A stretch of 64,000 nucleotides of DNA. Source: Ornithodoros turicata. Lineage: Eukaryota; Arthropoda; Arachnida; Ixodida; Argasidae. The position numbers and the translations under genes are program-made. Below, piece by piece: positions 11,680 through 23,679 of this stretch (its first letter is position 1; every line of letters begins with the position of its first letter). The stretch covers positions 123,764,324 through 123,828,323 of the forward strand of contig NC_088201.1 in NCBI RefSeq assembly GCF_037126465.1. Reading direction: 5' to 3'. Under the pieces are notes generated by a model that saw only the letters and a program-made list of their open reading frames with translations, was not told where the DNA came from and did not search any database.

Positions 11680-14600
11680 GGCATATTGACAGCATTTGCA
11701 ACAGGTCGCATTTGCAACTGCGGTTGCTCAGTCTCTGATTTCATTAAGTTAATAATAGTTTATTTATTGTCAATTGAGCAAACGTGCGGCAAGAGCAGAC
11801 GATGGATGTTGAGGATATGGCGGAAGTCCTTCTCAGAAAAACAGCCAAAACGTCACACAGAAGCAGGGCGAAGGAACCAATCACCGCACCCGGAAAAGAA
11901 TTGCTTCGCGTTCGCTTCGAGGTTCCCGCGGTCGATGTTTTGCAGTTTTTCCGGCTGTGTTGTGGAATCTCGTTCGTGCTGTGAATATAATCGAGGATGA
12001 TCGACGTATCCGTATCGTTTGCCTGCTAGCGTTTGTAATGCGTAACTAGACACGTACGGTGCACGTCGGTCGACGCAAATATACGAACGCTCAGTGGCAA
12101 AACACCGGTGCGCCACTGGGAGCATCTTCGTCTGTATATAACTTTGCGCTTCCAGATATAAGTCAGTACCAACAGGACTAACAACATTCACAACTAACAC
12201 CTCTGTAAGCTGTTCACACATGCTGTACTTGCTTCGCTCACGGCGAGCGCCTACCTTTGTCGGATGGTGCCAGTGTACATACAACACGAATTACGAGGGA
12301 AACAGGTACGTATACCCATAGGTGTACCTTGTTTGCATTATTCGCGAGCTGTTGACACCCCCGCGCCCAATCTGTATTCAAATTTGACAGGGTGGTTTTG
12401 TGAGGAATTGATCAAGCTTTGCATTTCTAAGACGTATAGTCACCATCAGTCATATAACGGAAGATGTAACCCGGTTGTGTCCGCACGAAGTAGGACAGCT
12501 TTTCTTAGGGTATGTTGTAAATTCGTTTATTATCTGCCCAAGACCCACAACACCAGCACCTTCAGTCGACCCAAATCTGCTAACGGACCCTAACAAAAAC
12601 TATTCCGTATATTCACATATTTTCTGAAATACAAACTTATGTAGGCATGGCCTTGGGAAAAGTAAAGTAACTGATTTAGAGTTACTACACGAGTAAAATA
12701 GCGAAGTTCCGTTACATTTACTCTTGGAAGTACAGTTTCTCTTCACAAATAGTAACCAGTTAATTAAAAACAAGTAACTTACTTTATAGTCACTTTCCAA
12801 GGTGGCAAGAAGTACTTCAAAAACGTTTATTCTAAATTCTGCTCTAGTGCATTGTCAACTACTTCTGCAGGGTACACTTGAACAACAGCTACAACATCAA
12901 GTTTGTATCTAAGTCCACCCTGCTTTATTCAAACATCTGTACCAATGCCGATCAGCCACTCAACTGGGGCACTAGATGGAACCAACGCTTCTTCCATACT
13001 TAGGAGCCCTGACCACGAAACTGTTTTCTGACCATCAGGGTAATGGTTCAGTTGCATGTTGTCCACTACCAAAATCAACCTTAATTTGAGCCAAATACAT
13101 TTTGTTCTGTTATTTCCTTCACATGCAGAGTGACTTCACTCAGTGAAATGCCATAAGTGGATGCATCATTTATTGTGACAGTGAAATATTGAAGCAGTAC
13201 TATGCTGTAGATGGTGTTGGAAAATTGATGCATGCTGAAATCAAAAGAGGGCATTCATAGGGTCTATAAATATTTCTGCAGCACTCAAGCAAATTGTCAC
13301 TACTGCAACAACTTTCATTATGGCAGTGAAAATGCAGGTATCAAATAAAAATAAGACAGATGCAACTGCACTGCATGGGTTTTATCCGCGCAGCATTGTG
13401 AGAAGCATTCTTCTTGCAATGTCTGTGGGAAAATGTGGGAAGAGCCTGAAAAGGGCCTTTTTAATATCTGTTGCGGAAGGCCTTGGAGTGGCGAGCACAG
13501 GTGGTTGGCAGCATTCCCCTCTTGAATTCTGGAACCTATGCAAGACGGGTTAAAATAAATCGGTTGTAACTGCTGAGGTGACATGCGTATTCAACCAACT
13601 CAGTCTGTCGTCGAAACATAATCTCCTTACATGCAGTTTGTCATCATTAGCAACACACATTCTTGAGCACTTCCTCACAAAGTCTGCGATGAACGGCAGT
13701 ATAGCTAAGTAACGCAAGTGTATAGTATAACTGGAACAGCTCCAACAATTTCCTTGTAGTACTACTGCATGCATTATCGATGCCGTGTTTTGATGGTATA
13801 ACATGCTCACATAATGGGCTCGTCTATTGATACATGAGTGTGTGCCACTCAGTGAAATGGAGGATCATGTATTCTGTTACGGAGCTTGTGCTTCATAAAA
13901 CAAGAAGTGGTATTCCAGTGTACAGATATTTCTGCATGCTGCAGTACTCAGGTATGTTGCATTAGCTGTTGTAGTGATACTAAGGTTTGTATCGAACAAG
14001 AAGGACAGCACACAGATAAAGAAGTCAGCAAAATGCTCTACATAGGCTCAACTGGGTTTTTCTTGCACTGCTGTCTCCACGTAAAAATGTGGGGTTGCCA
14101 TGAAAAGGGCTTTTTTGTAGTTTTGTAGTCATTGTTATTGTGGTGGTAAGTCTCTGGGTGGAAATCCATAGATCTTGGCAGTACCCAGTACTTCACTTAT
14201 GAAACCTACGTGAAAGAGATTCAACGAGATACACTGAATGCACTGAATCTTCATTTTTTCTTTGTTTCACCTTACCTGGCTGTGTGCTGTTCCACAGCTT
14301 CTGCAAGATTTAGTTTCTTGCCGTACCTCGATGCACAAGCTGGAATAGAATAGAATAGAAATAGAAAGAAGAAAGAAACATTCAAAGCTTCCTTGGGCAA
14401 CTCGAATGTTGTGTATCTCTGGATGAGCGCCAAGACTCCTTCGGTCAGCACCCGTGCATAGTGTACAGAGGAACAATAAACGGTTTAATTGCTACAAGGC
14501 ATACTGTAGTTCTTTATAGATATGGCGGAAAGAAGCTTAATTTTCCTGTCATATTGCTTTAGTAAGCTGACAAGACAATTGTGTGTGTGTTCAAATTCAA

Positions 14601-14760
14601 TTAAGCCTGCCTTACAACTCTTTAGCAAAGCTGTTTAGCAGCAAAGTATTGTAGCAAATGTATGTAATGAAGGGCACCTCTCGGCTCACAGTAAATAATA
14701 CAAATGCAATCTACAAAGCATCACGCACAATACTACCAGCTCGTGCTGCTTAGGAAGCTT
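11680..14760. other. No supported gene
   Basis: Several open frames occur, including antisense pairs at 11.8-12.3 kb, but none shows a recognisable motif. A minus-strand frame at 11.85-12.29 kb and an opposed plus-strand frame share the same GC-richer bases, which is typical of composition rather than coding. A homopurine GAATA-type run lies near 14.35 kb. Confidence 0.4.
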
Positions 14761-14771
14761 GTGAAGCTTAC

Positions 14772-15939
14772 CATATGTAGCGGCTTCCATCACGGGGACA
14801 GTGACCCAAGACTTGTTGGTTTTAGATGCCTTGAGTCTGTAGGCCTTAGAGTCGCCTGTCACGCATTGTTCACGGGTCTACATGTTCTGCAAAAAGAGAG
14901 CATGCAATGCAACCCAAACCAATAGCATGCAAAACAAAGGCCCAGAAAGCCCAAGCGCATATTACCTTGCACGCATTTCCTTATCTGAGTATAGCATACA
15001 GACTTCGAGATGAAGTGTACCAGAACACTGTGGAAAGCCCCCAGCCCGAATGTCTGTTCTTTGTAGGAGAGCTTCAGGATATCCTTGAGAAGGGCTGGTG
15101 CCATGAGAATGTCACGCAGCTTGAAGTAGGTCTCACTGCCTGAAGTTGTGTAAGATGAAAATGTTTATGTTTAAAAATTCTTTTTCTGGCCTTTGGTTGT
15201 CACAACCCTCTTGTACCCACTGCCGAGGTGGTGATACGGGGCCATGATAACACACTGGATACAGCGGGTTGTCGTGTTCATGAGCATCCACGATGTGGTT
15301 CACCATGAACATCCACTTAGCCAAGCACGGCTCCCCATCATCTCCACTTGGACACCAATAAGCATGCCGCACGATGCTCTCAATCCGCAGTTGCTCTGCT
15401 TGATGCTTTGTTGTGCGACCCAGAGCAAGAAGCTTGTTTTGATGCGTATTGTTAGGAGGGACTTAAGTGCTACACATAATGATCGTTTTATTTCCTCACC
15501 TACCTTTAACAACATGCCAAACATCAAACCGATGTTTTATATGAGGGCGCAAATCCCTCATCATTGCCTGGATGCCAATATGCCTGTCGGTGACAAGTGT
15601 GTCCACCACCATGTCATAGGCCTCTAGGTATGCCAGGCACCTCTGGTGACCTTCATTGTCCATGGCATTACTGCTAGTCACTTCAGTTTTCTGTTGTATA
15701 AGTATGTTTGCGTAGTACACCTACATGTCTAAGCAAGTGCACTTGGCAAGGACGTGCTTTTCTGGATAACTTGCGTTGACCAGCTCAAAGTGGACGATCT
15801 TGGTAGAGATTGCTTCCATCACTGTGTACGTCCCGTACAGTGCAGTGTGACCTGGCGAGTCAGATCTGGCATCGCCAGCTAGTGTGAGAGAGCATGGTCT
15901 CAATTGCTTCAGCAGGTCCCTTTGTTTCGCCTGATACAC
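14772..15939 (-). pseudogene. Transposase-like gene, downstream exon block
   Basis: Minus-strand exons join with consistent GT/AG phases. Exon A (15939-15771) carries GDARSDSPGHTALYGTY. Exon B (about 15690 or 15680 to 15504) carries SSNAMDNEG, VTDRHIGIQAM and HRFDVWHVVK. Exon C (15461-15207) carries HAYWCPSGDDG and the CYHGP block. Exon D (15139-14966) carries ALLKDILKLSYKEQTFGL. Exon E (14877-14772) carries TNKSWVTVPVMEAATY. From memory, this order of motifs (DARSDSPGH, TDRH, DVWH, AWWC-like) occurs in a multi-copy family of uncharacterised animal proteins that look like DDE-type transposases. The A/B junction is ambiguous, and exon D seems to need a 2-nt shift near 15005 to keep the conserved frame, so the gene is probably decayed. 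The preceding exon of the same family is at 30010-30359. Confidence 0.65.
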
Positions 15940-16489
15940 CTACAAGTACAAACTGATGTGTAAGACTGCAACTGTTATGTGCATGTTGTGCTTGCTTTTT
16001 GAAGGCACTCATAGATGATGATGATTGGATGATACAGTACAGCACATGTGCCACCCATATTCTCTACAGAGGTGTGTTCCCTATAGCGCAGGAGTGTGAT
16101 CTGCAGTGTGCAGCACAATTTAAAATGTATGTTAAGGTATTATATGGTATTATAAGGTATGCTATGGTAATAGCATAGTGCTTCAGTTTACCTTACATAG
16201 GTATGGCACTCTGTCCAAGCTCGACCCCCCCCTTCCCCAGTTAGTACAATCTTTGATCTGACTCTGATAGCACTCAGTTAAGCTTCGGTTTAACAAAGTC
16301 GCAAAAATTTCAGAATGTTTTGTTATATTGAGAAATTTGTTACATCGAGTACCTGGCTTCGTGATGTAAAATACCATCCAACACGAAAGAAAGACCGCGG
16401 TAAGCGCGGAAACCAATGTTTAATCGTCTCCAAACGATGCGTACCTGATATGAGTCACATTCCCACGGCTGACTGCCCAGGCAGAACAT

Positions 16490-16700
16490 GATGGTCTAGT
16501 AGACGTCTAAATGACGTCTAAACAAAGACAAAAGGAATGTCTGTAGAATGTCTAGGCCCTAAACCAAATGTCAATTATCCGTCCACAAGACGTCAAATAT
16601 CACGTCTAACGTTACGCCACCTAGCCATCTAGCCCTAGACATCCAATGTCTATGTACCTAGCCGAGATTTAGACACGTTGTTGACCAGATGTCTGGAACT
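16490..16700. repeat. Cluster of GACGTCTA-like words
   Basis: AGACGTCTA, GACGTCTAA, AGACGTC and ATGTCTA-like words recur in both orientations over about 200 bp. A similar cluster lies at 28.04-28.19 kb. Such clusters resemble the subterminal repeats of DNA transposons, but no paired ends were found. Confidence 0.5.
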
Positions 16701-17283
16701 TCGTCAGACACCTAACCATGTATTACACATGAAGTCTGCGGCTTGACCAATTTTATCCCTCCATTCACGCGACAGGTCTAGGGTTATACATTTCCTGTAC
16801 CTTACTTTAGCCACCCTTACACTCTGAGCGAAGTAACCTCTAGTAAAGGTAAGAAAATTACTATTTTTTACCCATCTATCAGAGATGGGCACAGCGTAAC
16901 CTTTATCGTGGAAACCTCTATAGAGGTTACAATGCTGCTCTCTATTCATAGGTTACAGCCTGTTTATGCTCCTCTGCTTTTAGAAGTTACATTCTTCCAG
17001 CTGTTTTGTGTTTAGCATGTTGATGTTTATGAACCACAAATCTACATTGTGTAAGGTTGATACACATTTATTTCAGCGAAATGCAATACAGTGCACTGTA
17101 TATGGCTCCAGTAACAAATATAACTTAGTACTTTACCTATGAAATGTGTTACACTTATATGTATATGAATTACCACGTGTAGGATACCTCTCCTTGCACT
17201 GAATTAGACACACAAAAAATTACGACTTCAAGAAAACTGACTGACACTGAAAAAATAATACGATTAATAGTGAATCTATACAG

Positions 17284-18865
17284 CTACGGCAGTTTTCCTT
17301 TTGTAATGGCCAACATCTTTTTCAGAGCACCATTCATAAGACCCCTTGGAATAGTATCTTTTGGAAGCACAAGACGCTGCACAAGAACCAGTAGTTGTGC
17401 AATTGCCAAAGGATAGCTTATGTTTTTTATGTAGTAAATACATAGACACAAAGCCAGAGCCTTTTCCAAACTGCTTGATTCCTGCAGTGTAATAACCTCC
17501 CCTACAGTGCCTCCAAAGATGACCTTCTTGTCACCTCCTAAGTAAATGTGGGGGGCGGGAAGGGCGACCTCATGTGGGATGACTTGCTGAAAATAAACGT
17601 GCACAGTAAAGTACTGTACTAACGTATCGTTACTGCACATACCTGGTTGAGTAGGAAAAATTCGGCAGTGTCAGGCTGAAGCATACGCTCAATGTCCACG
17701 AAAGACTGTACCTTTCCTTCAATTTTTGCTATCTCGTTCAGAGCGTCTCTCAGCTGTTTTTCAAGCATAGGCATTGCGGTCCCAAAGCGTAGCTCCGCCT
17801 CCACTATCAGCTGTTCACAACGCAATAAACAGACATTATCACGGGAATTGCTTTTTGTATGATATATTCCTATCATGGTGAGAAATTTATTGCCTTTATT
17901 GCACTTGTTGCGGAAAACGGTGGTTGGATGTAAAAATTCGCGATATTTTTTCTAGTAGTACAATAGAGGGGGAGATAGCTGTATCTGAATATACCAATGT
18001 GCTCAATAAATTATAAGTGGCGAGAACATAAGTTTTGGCAGTGAGGCATATATATGTTACTGCTTACCAGTTTTTCATTCAGGAAAAACTTCGGTAGGGG
18101 GTCCAGGTAAGTCTGTCTGCGCTCAGAGATGGTTACCTCCAAAAGTAGTGTCATTCTGGCTATGTCATAATCTAGATTATGTGTGGAGGATGACAGTGCC
18201 TGCATTGCAAGAAGCAGAGTAGAAGGGTAGCCAAATTAACAATTAGCAATTAAATACATACATTCAGTTCTGCCATGGCGGACTCGTATGACACGTTCTC
18301 CTGAGTAGGCGCAGGTGCAGGTGGACTTATTGCGGCAGCGTTCCTCTTTCTGTGTCGCCTTACTTTTCGTGCATTAGATAATCTCTTGATGAAAACGCTC
18401 TAAAGGCAATAGTCTTGCATGAGATATGTGCAGACCATATACGTGGGAAAATATCCAATTGCCCCTCTGAGCAAGACAATCAGTATTAATTTAGCGTGGG
18501 TACTCACATTAACTTCAGTGCTCTTGCTATACATCTTCGAGCGTGGTGGTGCGTTTTCCCATTGCAAATAAGGGTATTTTTCGGCGAGAGCGTCACCTAA
18601 ACGTTTGTATGTCCACCTTGCCTCTCCTTTTGAACACCCCTCTATGAGGTGATTCTCACTGCAGTTGTAAAATATGTTCACTGCTGCACTGTGTTAAAGG
18701 CTAGTAGAGATTGTCCAATGCTTACTCCAAAAACATGGCGACTTCGTCCCTCAGTTGCCTGGATAGTCTTTTATGTTTGTCCTCAGGCATTTTGTTCCCA
18801 TTCAATATCGGTTGCACCACGTGTGAAAATTCTGGAAGCTTGTCCAGTGGCCATTTCTTTAAAGT
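17284..18865 (-). CDS. Accessory protein of the large transposon, six exons
   Basis: Six minus-strand exons join with perfect phase: 18865-18726, 18658-18508, 18399-18262, 18199-18068, 17810-17643 and 17586-17284. Donors are GTAAGC, GTGAGT, GTATGT, GTAAGC and GTATGT. The first exon found starts in phase 0 after a pyrimidine-rich acceptor, so at least one upstream exon with the start codon is missing from this model. About 340 residues are readable. The N-terminal part has a helical block (KHKRLSRQLRDEVAMFLDEN) followed by LGDALAEKYPYLQW and a basic stretch (about residues 98-115). A Pro/Ala linker and coiled-coil-like segments come next, and the tail contains FGGTVGEVITLQESSS and YYIKNISYPLAIAQLL. 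From memory, this tail resembles one shared by fish SAMD3-like and other transposon-linked proteins. The function is unknown; it could be a DNA-binding or regulatory partner of the transposase just upstream. Confidence 0.75.
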
Positions 18866-19273
18866 CTAGAAGAGAAGGAACAGCAAGTGCCAAACATGGT
18901 ACTGGAACACAGCACACATTGCTTTTATTGAAGAGGATAGCTAGAACGACAATTTTGTTTGCAGACATTTTTCACACATGTTAATTTTCAAACTGAGGCT
19001 TGCCTCAAAGCCTGGTGTCTAAGTTTCTCTGAGCGCAAATTAGAAGGGAATTAATTTTATTTAGTGATTTTGGAATTCGGCAGGCAACAGATTTTGGAAT
19101 TCTGTCGCAGACAACTTTTACCTCAACTCTTTGTACAGATTCCAAGAGCAATGCACATATCGCTCTCACAGGTTTTATTGACAACAATATCGAAGAGAAA
19201 ACATGACCTTTCAATAAAATGAGATTTAACACGTAAGCACACATATCGGGAATGCCCCTCTACGTTCGTAATG

Positions 19274-22200
19274 TTATGAAGCTGGTAATGTATGCCAGCA
19301 CCTCGGAATGCAGTAGTACTTGTCATTTATCTTGTATGACCACAGGGACCATGGAAACAGCAAAGACGTGGCCTCAAAGATAAATTTGTGCGGTGTAGCA
19401 GACAGCACAAATGCGTTAGCCTTCGAACAGAAGCTTTCCTTCACAAGGACGTTGGAAACTATGATGCACAAGTTCTTCCAATAGACAAACTTTTCAATCA
19501 TAACAAATGTGATGATACCTGTTGCGTTACCAACCGTTACAATGTCTTTAACACGCAATACAACGTTGGAAACTACAGCCCTACTAAATGCATTTGCAGT
19601 TTTCCCAATGTCACTTGTCTGCACGCCAGCGCCAGCAAAATCTGCAGTGAGTACAAATGGAGCACTTCTGATGCTCTTGTCATCAATTGTGGCATCATGC
19701 TGAAGGTTGGGCACTCCTTCTGAGTGCCAGATCTCAAAGGACATACGTGATTGAAAGAATTGTTCAACGGAGTAAGGAAGGTTCTGGTAATTCCAGAATT
19801 TCTTAGATTTTGGTAGAGCATTTTTACCTTCGAATCGCATTGCCCAATGATGACGTGCAGGTCCAAAGTTTCTGATCTGTTGTACTAAGTGCACTAACAT
19901 ATGATGCTTTGGGGTAAACTTCTCATTCCCGTACAGTTCCAAAAAACAGTTTGTTATGCTTCGCTATTAGCGATTCCAAGCAACACAGATCATCTACAGT
20001 GAGAGTGGGGGACAGAATTATTTCTGTTATTGTACACAACAGAAGGTAGCATTTCACATGTGGCTCCTCATCACTGGGTATTTTGTTTAGCAGCATGAAG
20101 GGGAGGTGTAAGAGAAGCACAAGGGAAGCACTGGATGAAGATACAAGCGCAAAGTCCGAGTCAAACACTCTTGGATATTCACTCTTACTTATAGAGTTGT
20201 GGAAGCGAAACTTGCTAATTATGCCGTTAAGACCCTGAGTAGTAGTCCATTTTGCTTCTCTTACGATGAAACGGGCAAAGAGAGCGATTTCTCTTGGTAC
20301 AACGCCTTCTAATAGCACATGCATTGGGTCATAAAGCAGATCATGTACCAACGAGAAGTTAGCTATCACGGACAGCACAGAACCTCCATTGAGGCCAAAC
20401 TGCTTGGAAAGTTGCTTACGATGTTCTCCTTCAACAGCGCAGAGCTGCCGAACTTGTTCCTGTATTTGTTCATCTGTGCGCAAGGGACACTGAATGCCGA
20501 AGTGGTACTTATGGAAGTCCTTCGTTTCAACCAAACAGGAACGGCAGGAGAGACGAACATTAGGACTGAAAGATTCCTTAAACCCTCCCATGTTGTGAGC
20601 CGCAAGGGAATCCCCAACGTAAGCGAGCAAACACCCGTTAAATAGTTTTGGGCCCCCTCTCGTTTGGAGCAGGCAACCAGAAGCCAACTCGTTTAAGCAT
20701 GACACGAAATCGTGTAGCAAAACACTTTTTGCGGCCTGTGATTTTAGACTTTTTGCTTTCCCTACAGCTAGCAAAAAGATACTGCTCAGCTTGGACCTGT
20801 GCGAAGCCGGAATGTTGACAAATGTTACGTAGAATACAGAAAGCTTTCCGCGAGAGCCCCTCTTCATTTCTAGTGCGTTTGCTACCTCAATGTCATCGGA
20901 ATACAATAGGCATACTTTCGAATTAGGTTTGTTGACGCAATTTACATGGTGAGACAGGAAACGAGTGCCATCAGTAAAGTCGTAAAGCACGCCTTCCTCC
21001 TTCGAGACAAGTAGTGCCTGAAAATATTTTTCGAATGATGGGTGACTCAGCAGGTTCTCCAGTAAGGCTTTCATGGGAATATAATACGCTTTGTCACCAC
21101 AAGGCAACTGCACTTCTTCCTGGGGAACGTAGATCCCCTGACGCTCGTAAAGAGCTCGTCGTGAATCGTCGTCTCTGTAGTCAGAGACATTTATGTTCAT
21201 TCCCTCTGCAGAAAACATGTCATTTATGGCAGTAACCACGGTATCTATGGCAACTTTTGAGCATCGGTGCTGTGCCTCTAGTTTCCTGCACAAAGTGGAT
21301 AGCAGCATGTTTGCATTTGGTGGTACATTAAAAGTCTCAATTGGTTCATCCATTGCTGCATCTGCAAATGGAGCTTCTGTGCTGCCTTCGATTTCCACCT
21401 CCTCATAGGTAACACACTCAAGAATATGCCCCTTGTACCGGGCCAAAAAGCGGAACTGGGTACCACATTCCTGACATACAGGGGTGAACCCTTTAGGATG
21501 GAACGCCCGTATATGGGCACAGAACCGTGCTAAGTATGGCGTAGCAAACCTGCACAGTGAGCATTTGTGAACACGGACCTTGTTCTTCGGCGTAGCAGAC
21601 CCCGCCGCGGCTTCATTGGCAGAAGAATCTACTGAAAAATAAATCACTGCTCATTAAAGGGAAACCACGAGCTTTGGATACCCACCAGAATTCCTAACTG
21701 ACTGAAGAGCTACATCCACAGATCCAGGGTCAGATGCTGTTACATCATCTCTGTTTGCATCAGCATTCCAATTGCTACATGTTGCCATATCTGGTGGTGT
21801 ATCTGGCGCTGAACAAAGTATGCAGTAACAGCAAAAACGTCATGTCAAGAAAAGCAGTAGAAGTCCTAAAATACATGCATCGTGCTTTGAATCTAGTTAT
21901 ATATAGTGCGTGCAACAAACTGTCTCACCATTTGACTTTATAAGTGACACCACTACAACTGACCTTAAGTCCTTTTTGTCAACAAACGTTTTTTTATATA
22001 CACAGAAATGGCCGACTGTATTATCAGCACTGTAATGTGTGAGTACTATATGGCCTCACCTTGTGTTGCTGACTGCACAGCCAGTGGCGGGGGCCCAGCA
22101 GAACAGGGCAGAGGAAGCTCTGCTGGGGATCCTGGTACCATGCATGGTGCTAGAGCAGGAGAAAGGTAAATGCGTATCTGTGCCTAATTCAGTTCCCTTT

Positions 22201-23314
22201 ACCAGCACAAAACACTCACTGTGGTGTGGCAGGTACGGCAAAAAGCCAGTCTCCTCCCAGCCTAACTCACCTACCAAAGACGAAAAAAAGGGAAACACAT
22301 ATATGATGACTAAAATGTTCATGGCGTGTACCTTATGAATTCTATTCTGAAATGGTTGCTTGGACGTGATAAAGTAAATACCTCGGCATGCTGAGGGAGT
22401 GGGTGGAGGAGCTGGTTCTGAGCAAGCTTCTGCTCGAGCCTCTGAGCAAATGTCAAGCTTCGTCTGCTCTAGCTGCATCTCATCACCTGAGTTAAATTTA
22501 TTGCGAGGCTTACATCAAATCACATTCACGGTCCCACGAGAGAAAATCAAAAGGAGAACAAAATTCAAGACCGAAAAGGCCACGCGATAATGTTGACGTA
22601 CAAGGAACGTTGCAGCGCAGCGACATTCATCCCCTGATAATTTTTTGGCCACAATGCGGCACTGACGCGGGACACACGTTCTTGATGGAAAGCAAATGTT
22701 CTGAGGCTGGCACATTAAAAGGACAAACACGACGCAAGCGTCATGTTAAGCTAAGATACATGATAGAGGATGGCTGCCATTATCTTATCGTTCACGTTTT
22801 TCACATTTATACGAATTGCCAATGTCACCGGGGAACAACTGCGGAAGATCAACCGTTGCTCGTCTTGAAGAATCGCGTTGGAGGTCGCTCCCACTTAAAT
22901 ATGTGGCACGTGGTCAGCAAATATGACAATGATATGACAAAGGGGTGCACGAAATTGAATTGTTGCAACATGCCGCGAGTTACCAGAAGAACGTGGGTGA
23001 TCAAGCTCGCAATCCGCTCATTTTACATACTGCATTTTGCATCGCTGTTGTTGCGATGTCTGCGCTGCAACAAACCCGTAGTTCGAGCTACAGCAGCGAG
23101 CTTTCTCATAGCACAAAATCGAAATCATTTGAAGAAAGCGTGTAGTGAATCACTTACCAATTTCACTTAATTTGTTGTGGCAACCGGGAGCGTGATTGCA
23201 GTATTCGCACTTTAGTTGACGGGCGGACGCATCCACGATGTACTGCTTGCATTCGTCGCATTCCTTGCATCTTCCTCTTGGTATGCCCCAAATATCTTTG
23301 TTTGATAAAGCCAT
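19274..23314 (-). CDS. TNP2-like transposase with Cys-rich and C2H2 N-terminus, one frameshift
   Basis: Five minus-strand exons join with consistent phase: 23314-23158, 22486-22382, 22149-22060, 21808-21686 and 21631-19274. Exon 1 starts MALSNKDIWG and holds a compact Cys/His cluster (CKECDECK, CEYCNH, CH). Exons 2-4 are Pro/Ser-rich. The last exon has two C2H2-type fingers (CSLCRF with HIRAFH; CQECGTQF) and then a transposase-like core. Key blocks are LLYSDDIEVANALEMKRG, NIPASHRSKLSSIFLLAVG, AYVGDSLAAHNMGGFKES, CRSCLV, DPMHVLLEGVVPREIALF, and near the C-terminus PKHHMLVHLV and FGPARHHWAMRFEGKN. These match the TNP2 plus DUF4218 layout of EnSpm/CACTA transposases as remembered. Candidate acidic residues are in SDD, GDS and LEG. 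The frame breaks once, at an A6 (plus-strand) run at 19941-19946: removing one base restores LFLELYGNEKFTPKHH. The whole protein would be about 940 residues. Confidence 0.8.
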
Positions 23315-23679
23315 GGACAAGGGAACGCGTAAGACAGTGCAAACCCGCGGTTGCCGAAGCCTGCAGCCCGCAGCGTCTAAGACAAACGCGTCTGGCCTTG
23401 ACCGCGCGTGCCAGGCGAGGATATGGGAGAGAGGTGAAGAGTGTACTGTAGAAGTTACACCTCTACTGAAGAGGTAACATTATAGAAGTTACGAGAGTCC
23501 AACCTTGTGTCTCGCGCTGGGTTACTTCTAAGAATGAATCTGTAACCACTACAATTCGTTCTTTACCTCTAAATTCGGTGTTACCTCTTCAATCTCTTCA
23601 GTTTAACTTCTAAATAGAGGTAACATGGCACTAAAAGTTACCATAAAGGTAACCAGGTTAAGAGTGTACACGTACTTTA

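Larger units (their letters stand above)
16811..23672 (-). mobile_element. Two-gene DNA transposon, EnSpm/CACTA-like (tentative)
   Basis: A ~6.9-kb unit encloses two minus-strand spliced genes, a TNP2-like transposase and an accessory protein. Its edges are dense in short AGAGGTAAC/GTTACCTCT words in both orientations (16831-16990 and 23448-23660), as expected of subterminal transposase-binding repeats. The outermost shared terminal word is CACTCT (16820 on the left, its complement ending at 23666 on the right), flanked by TA on each side. An alternative boundary comes from an exact 8-bp direct repeat TACTTTAG at 16803-16810 and 23673-23680, which would make the element 16811-23672. CACT-type ends and short target duplications fit EnSpm/CACTA; an 8-bp duplication would fit other superfamilies. 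The proteins point to the TNP2/DUF4218-like group. Classification is therefore tentative, but the unit itself is well supported. Confidence 0.75.

Noticed and set aside
11853..12287. 144-codon minus-strand frame opposed by plus-strand frames
   Set aside because: Opposed open frames in a GC-richer patch without motifs are more likely compositional.
22610..23170. 186-codon plus-strand open frame
   Set aside because: Overlaps the minus-strand transposase gene (exon 1 and intron 1), where splice-phase evidence favours the opposite strand.
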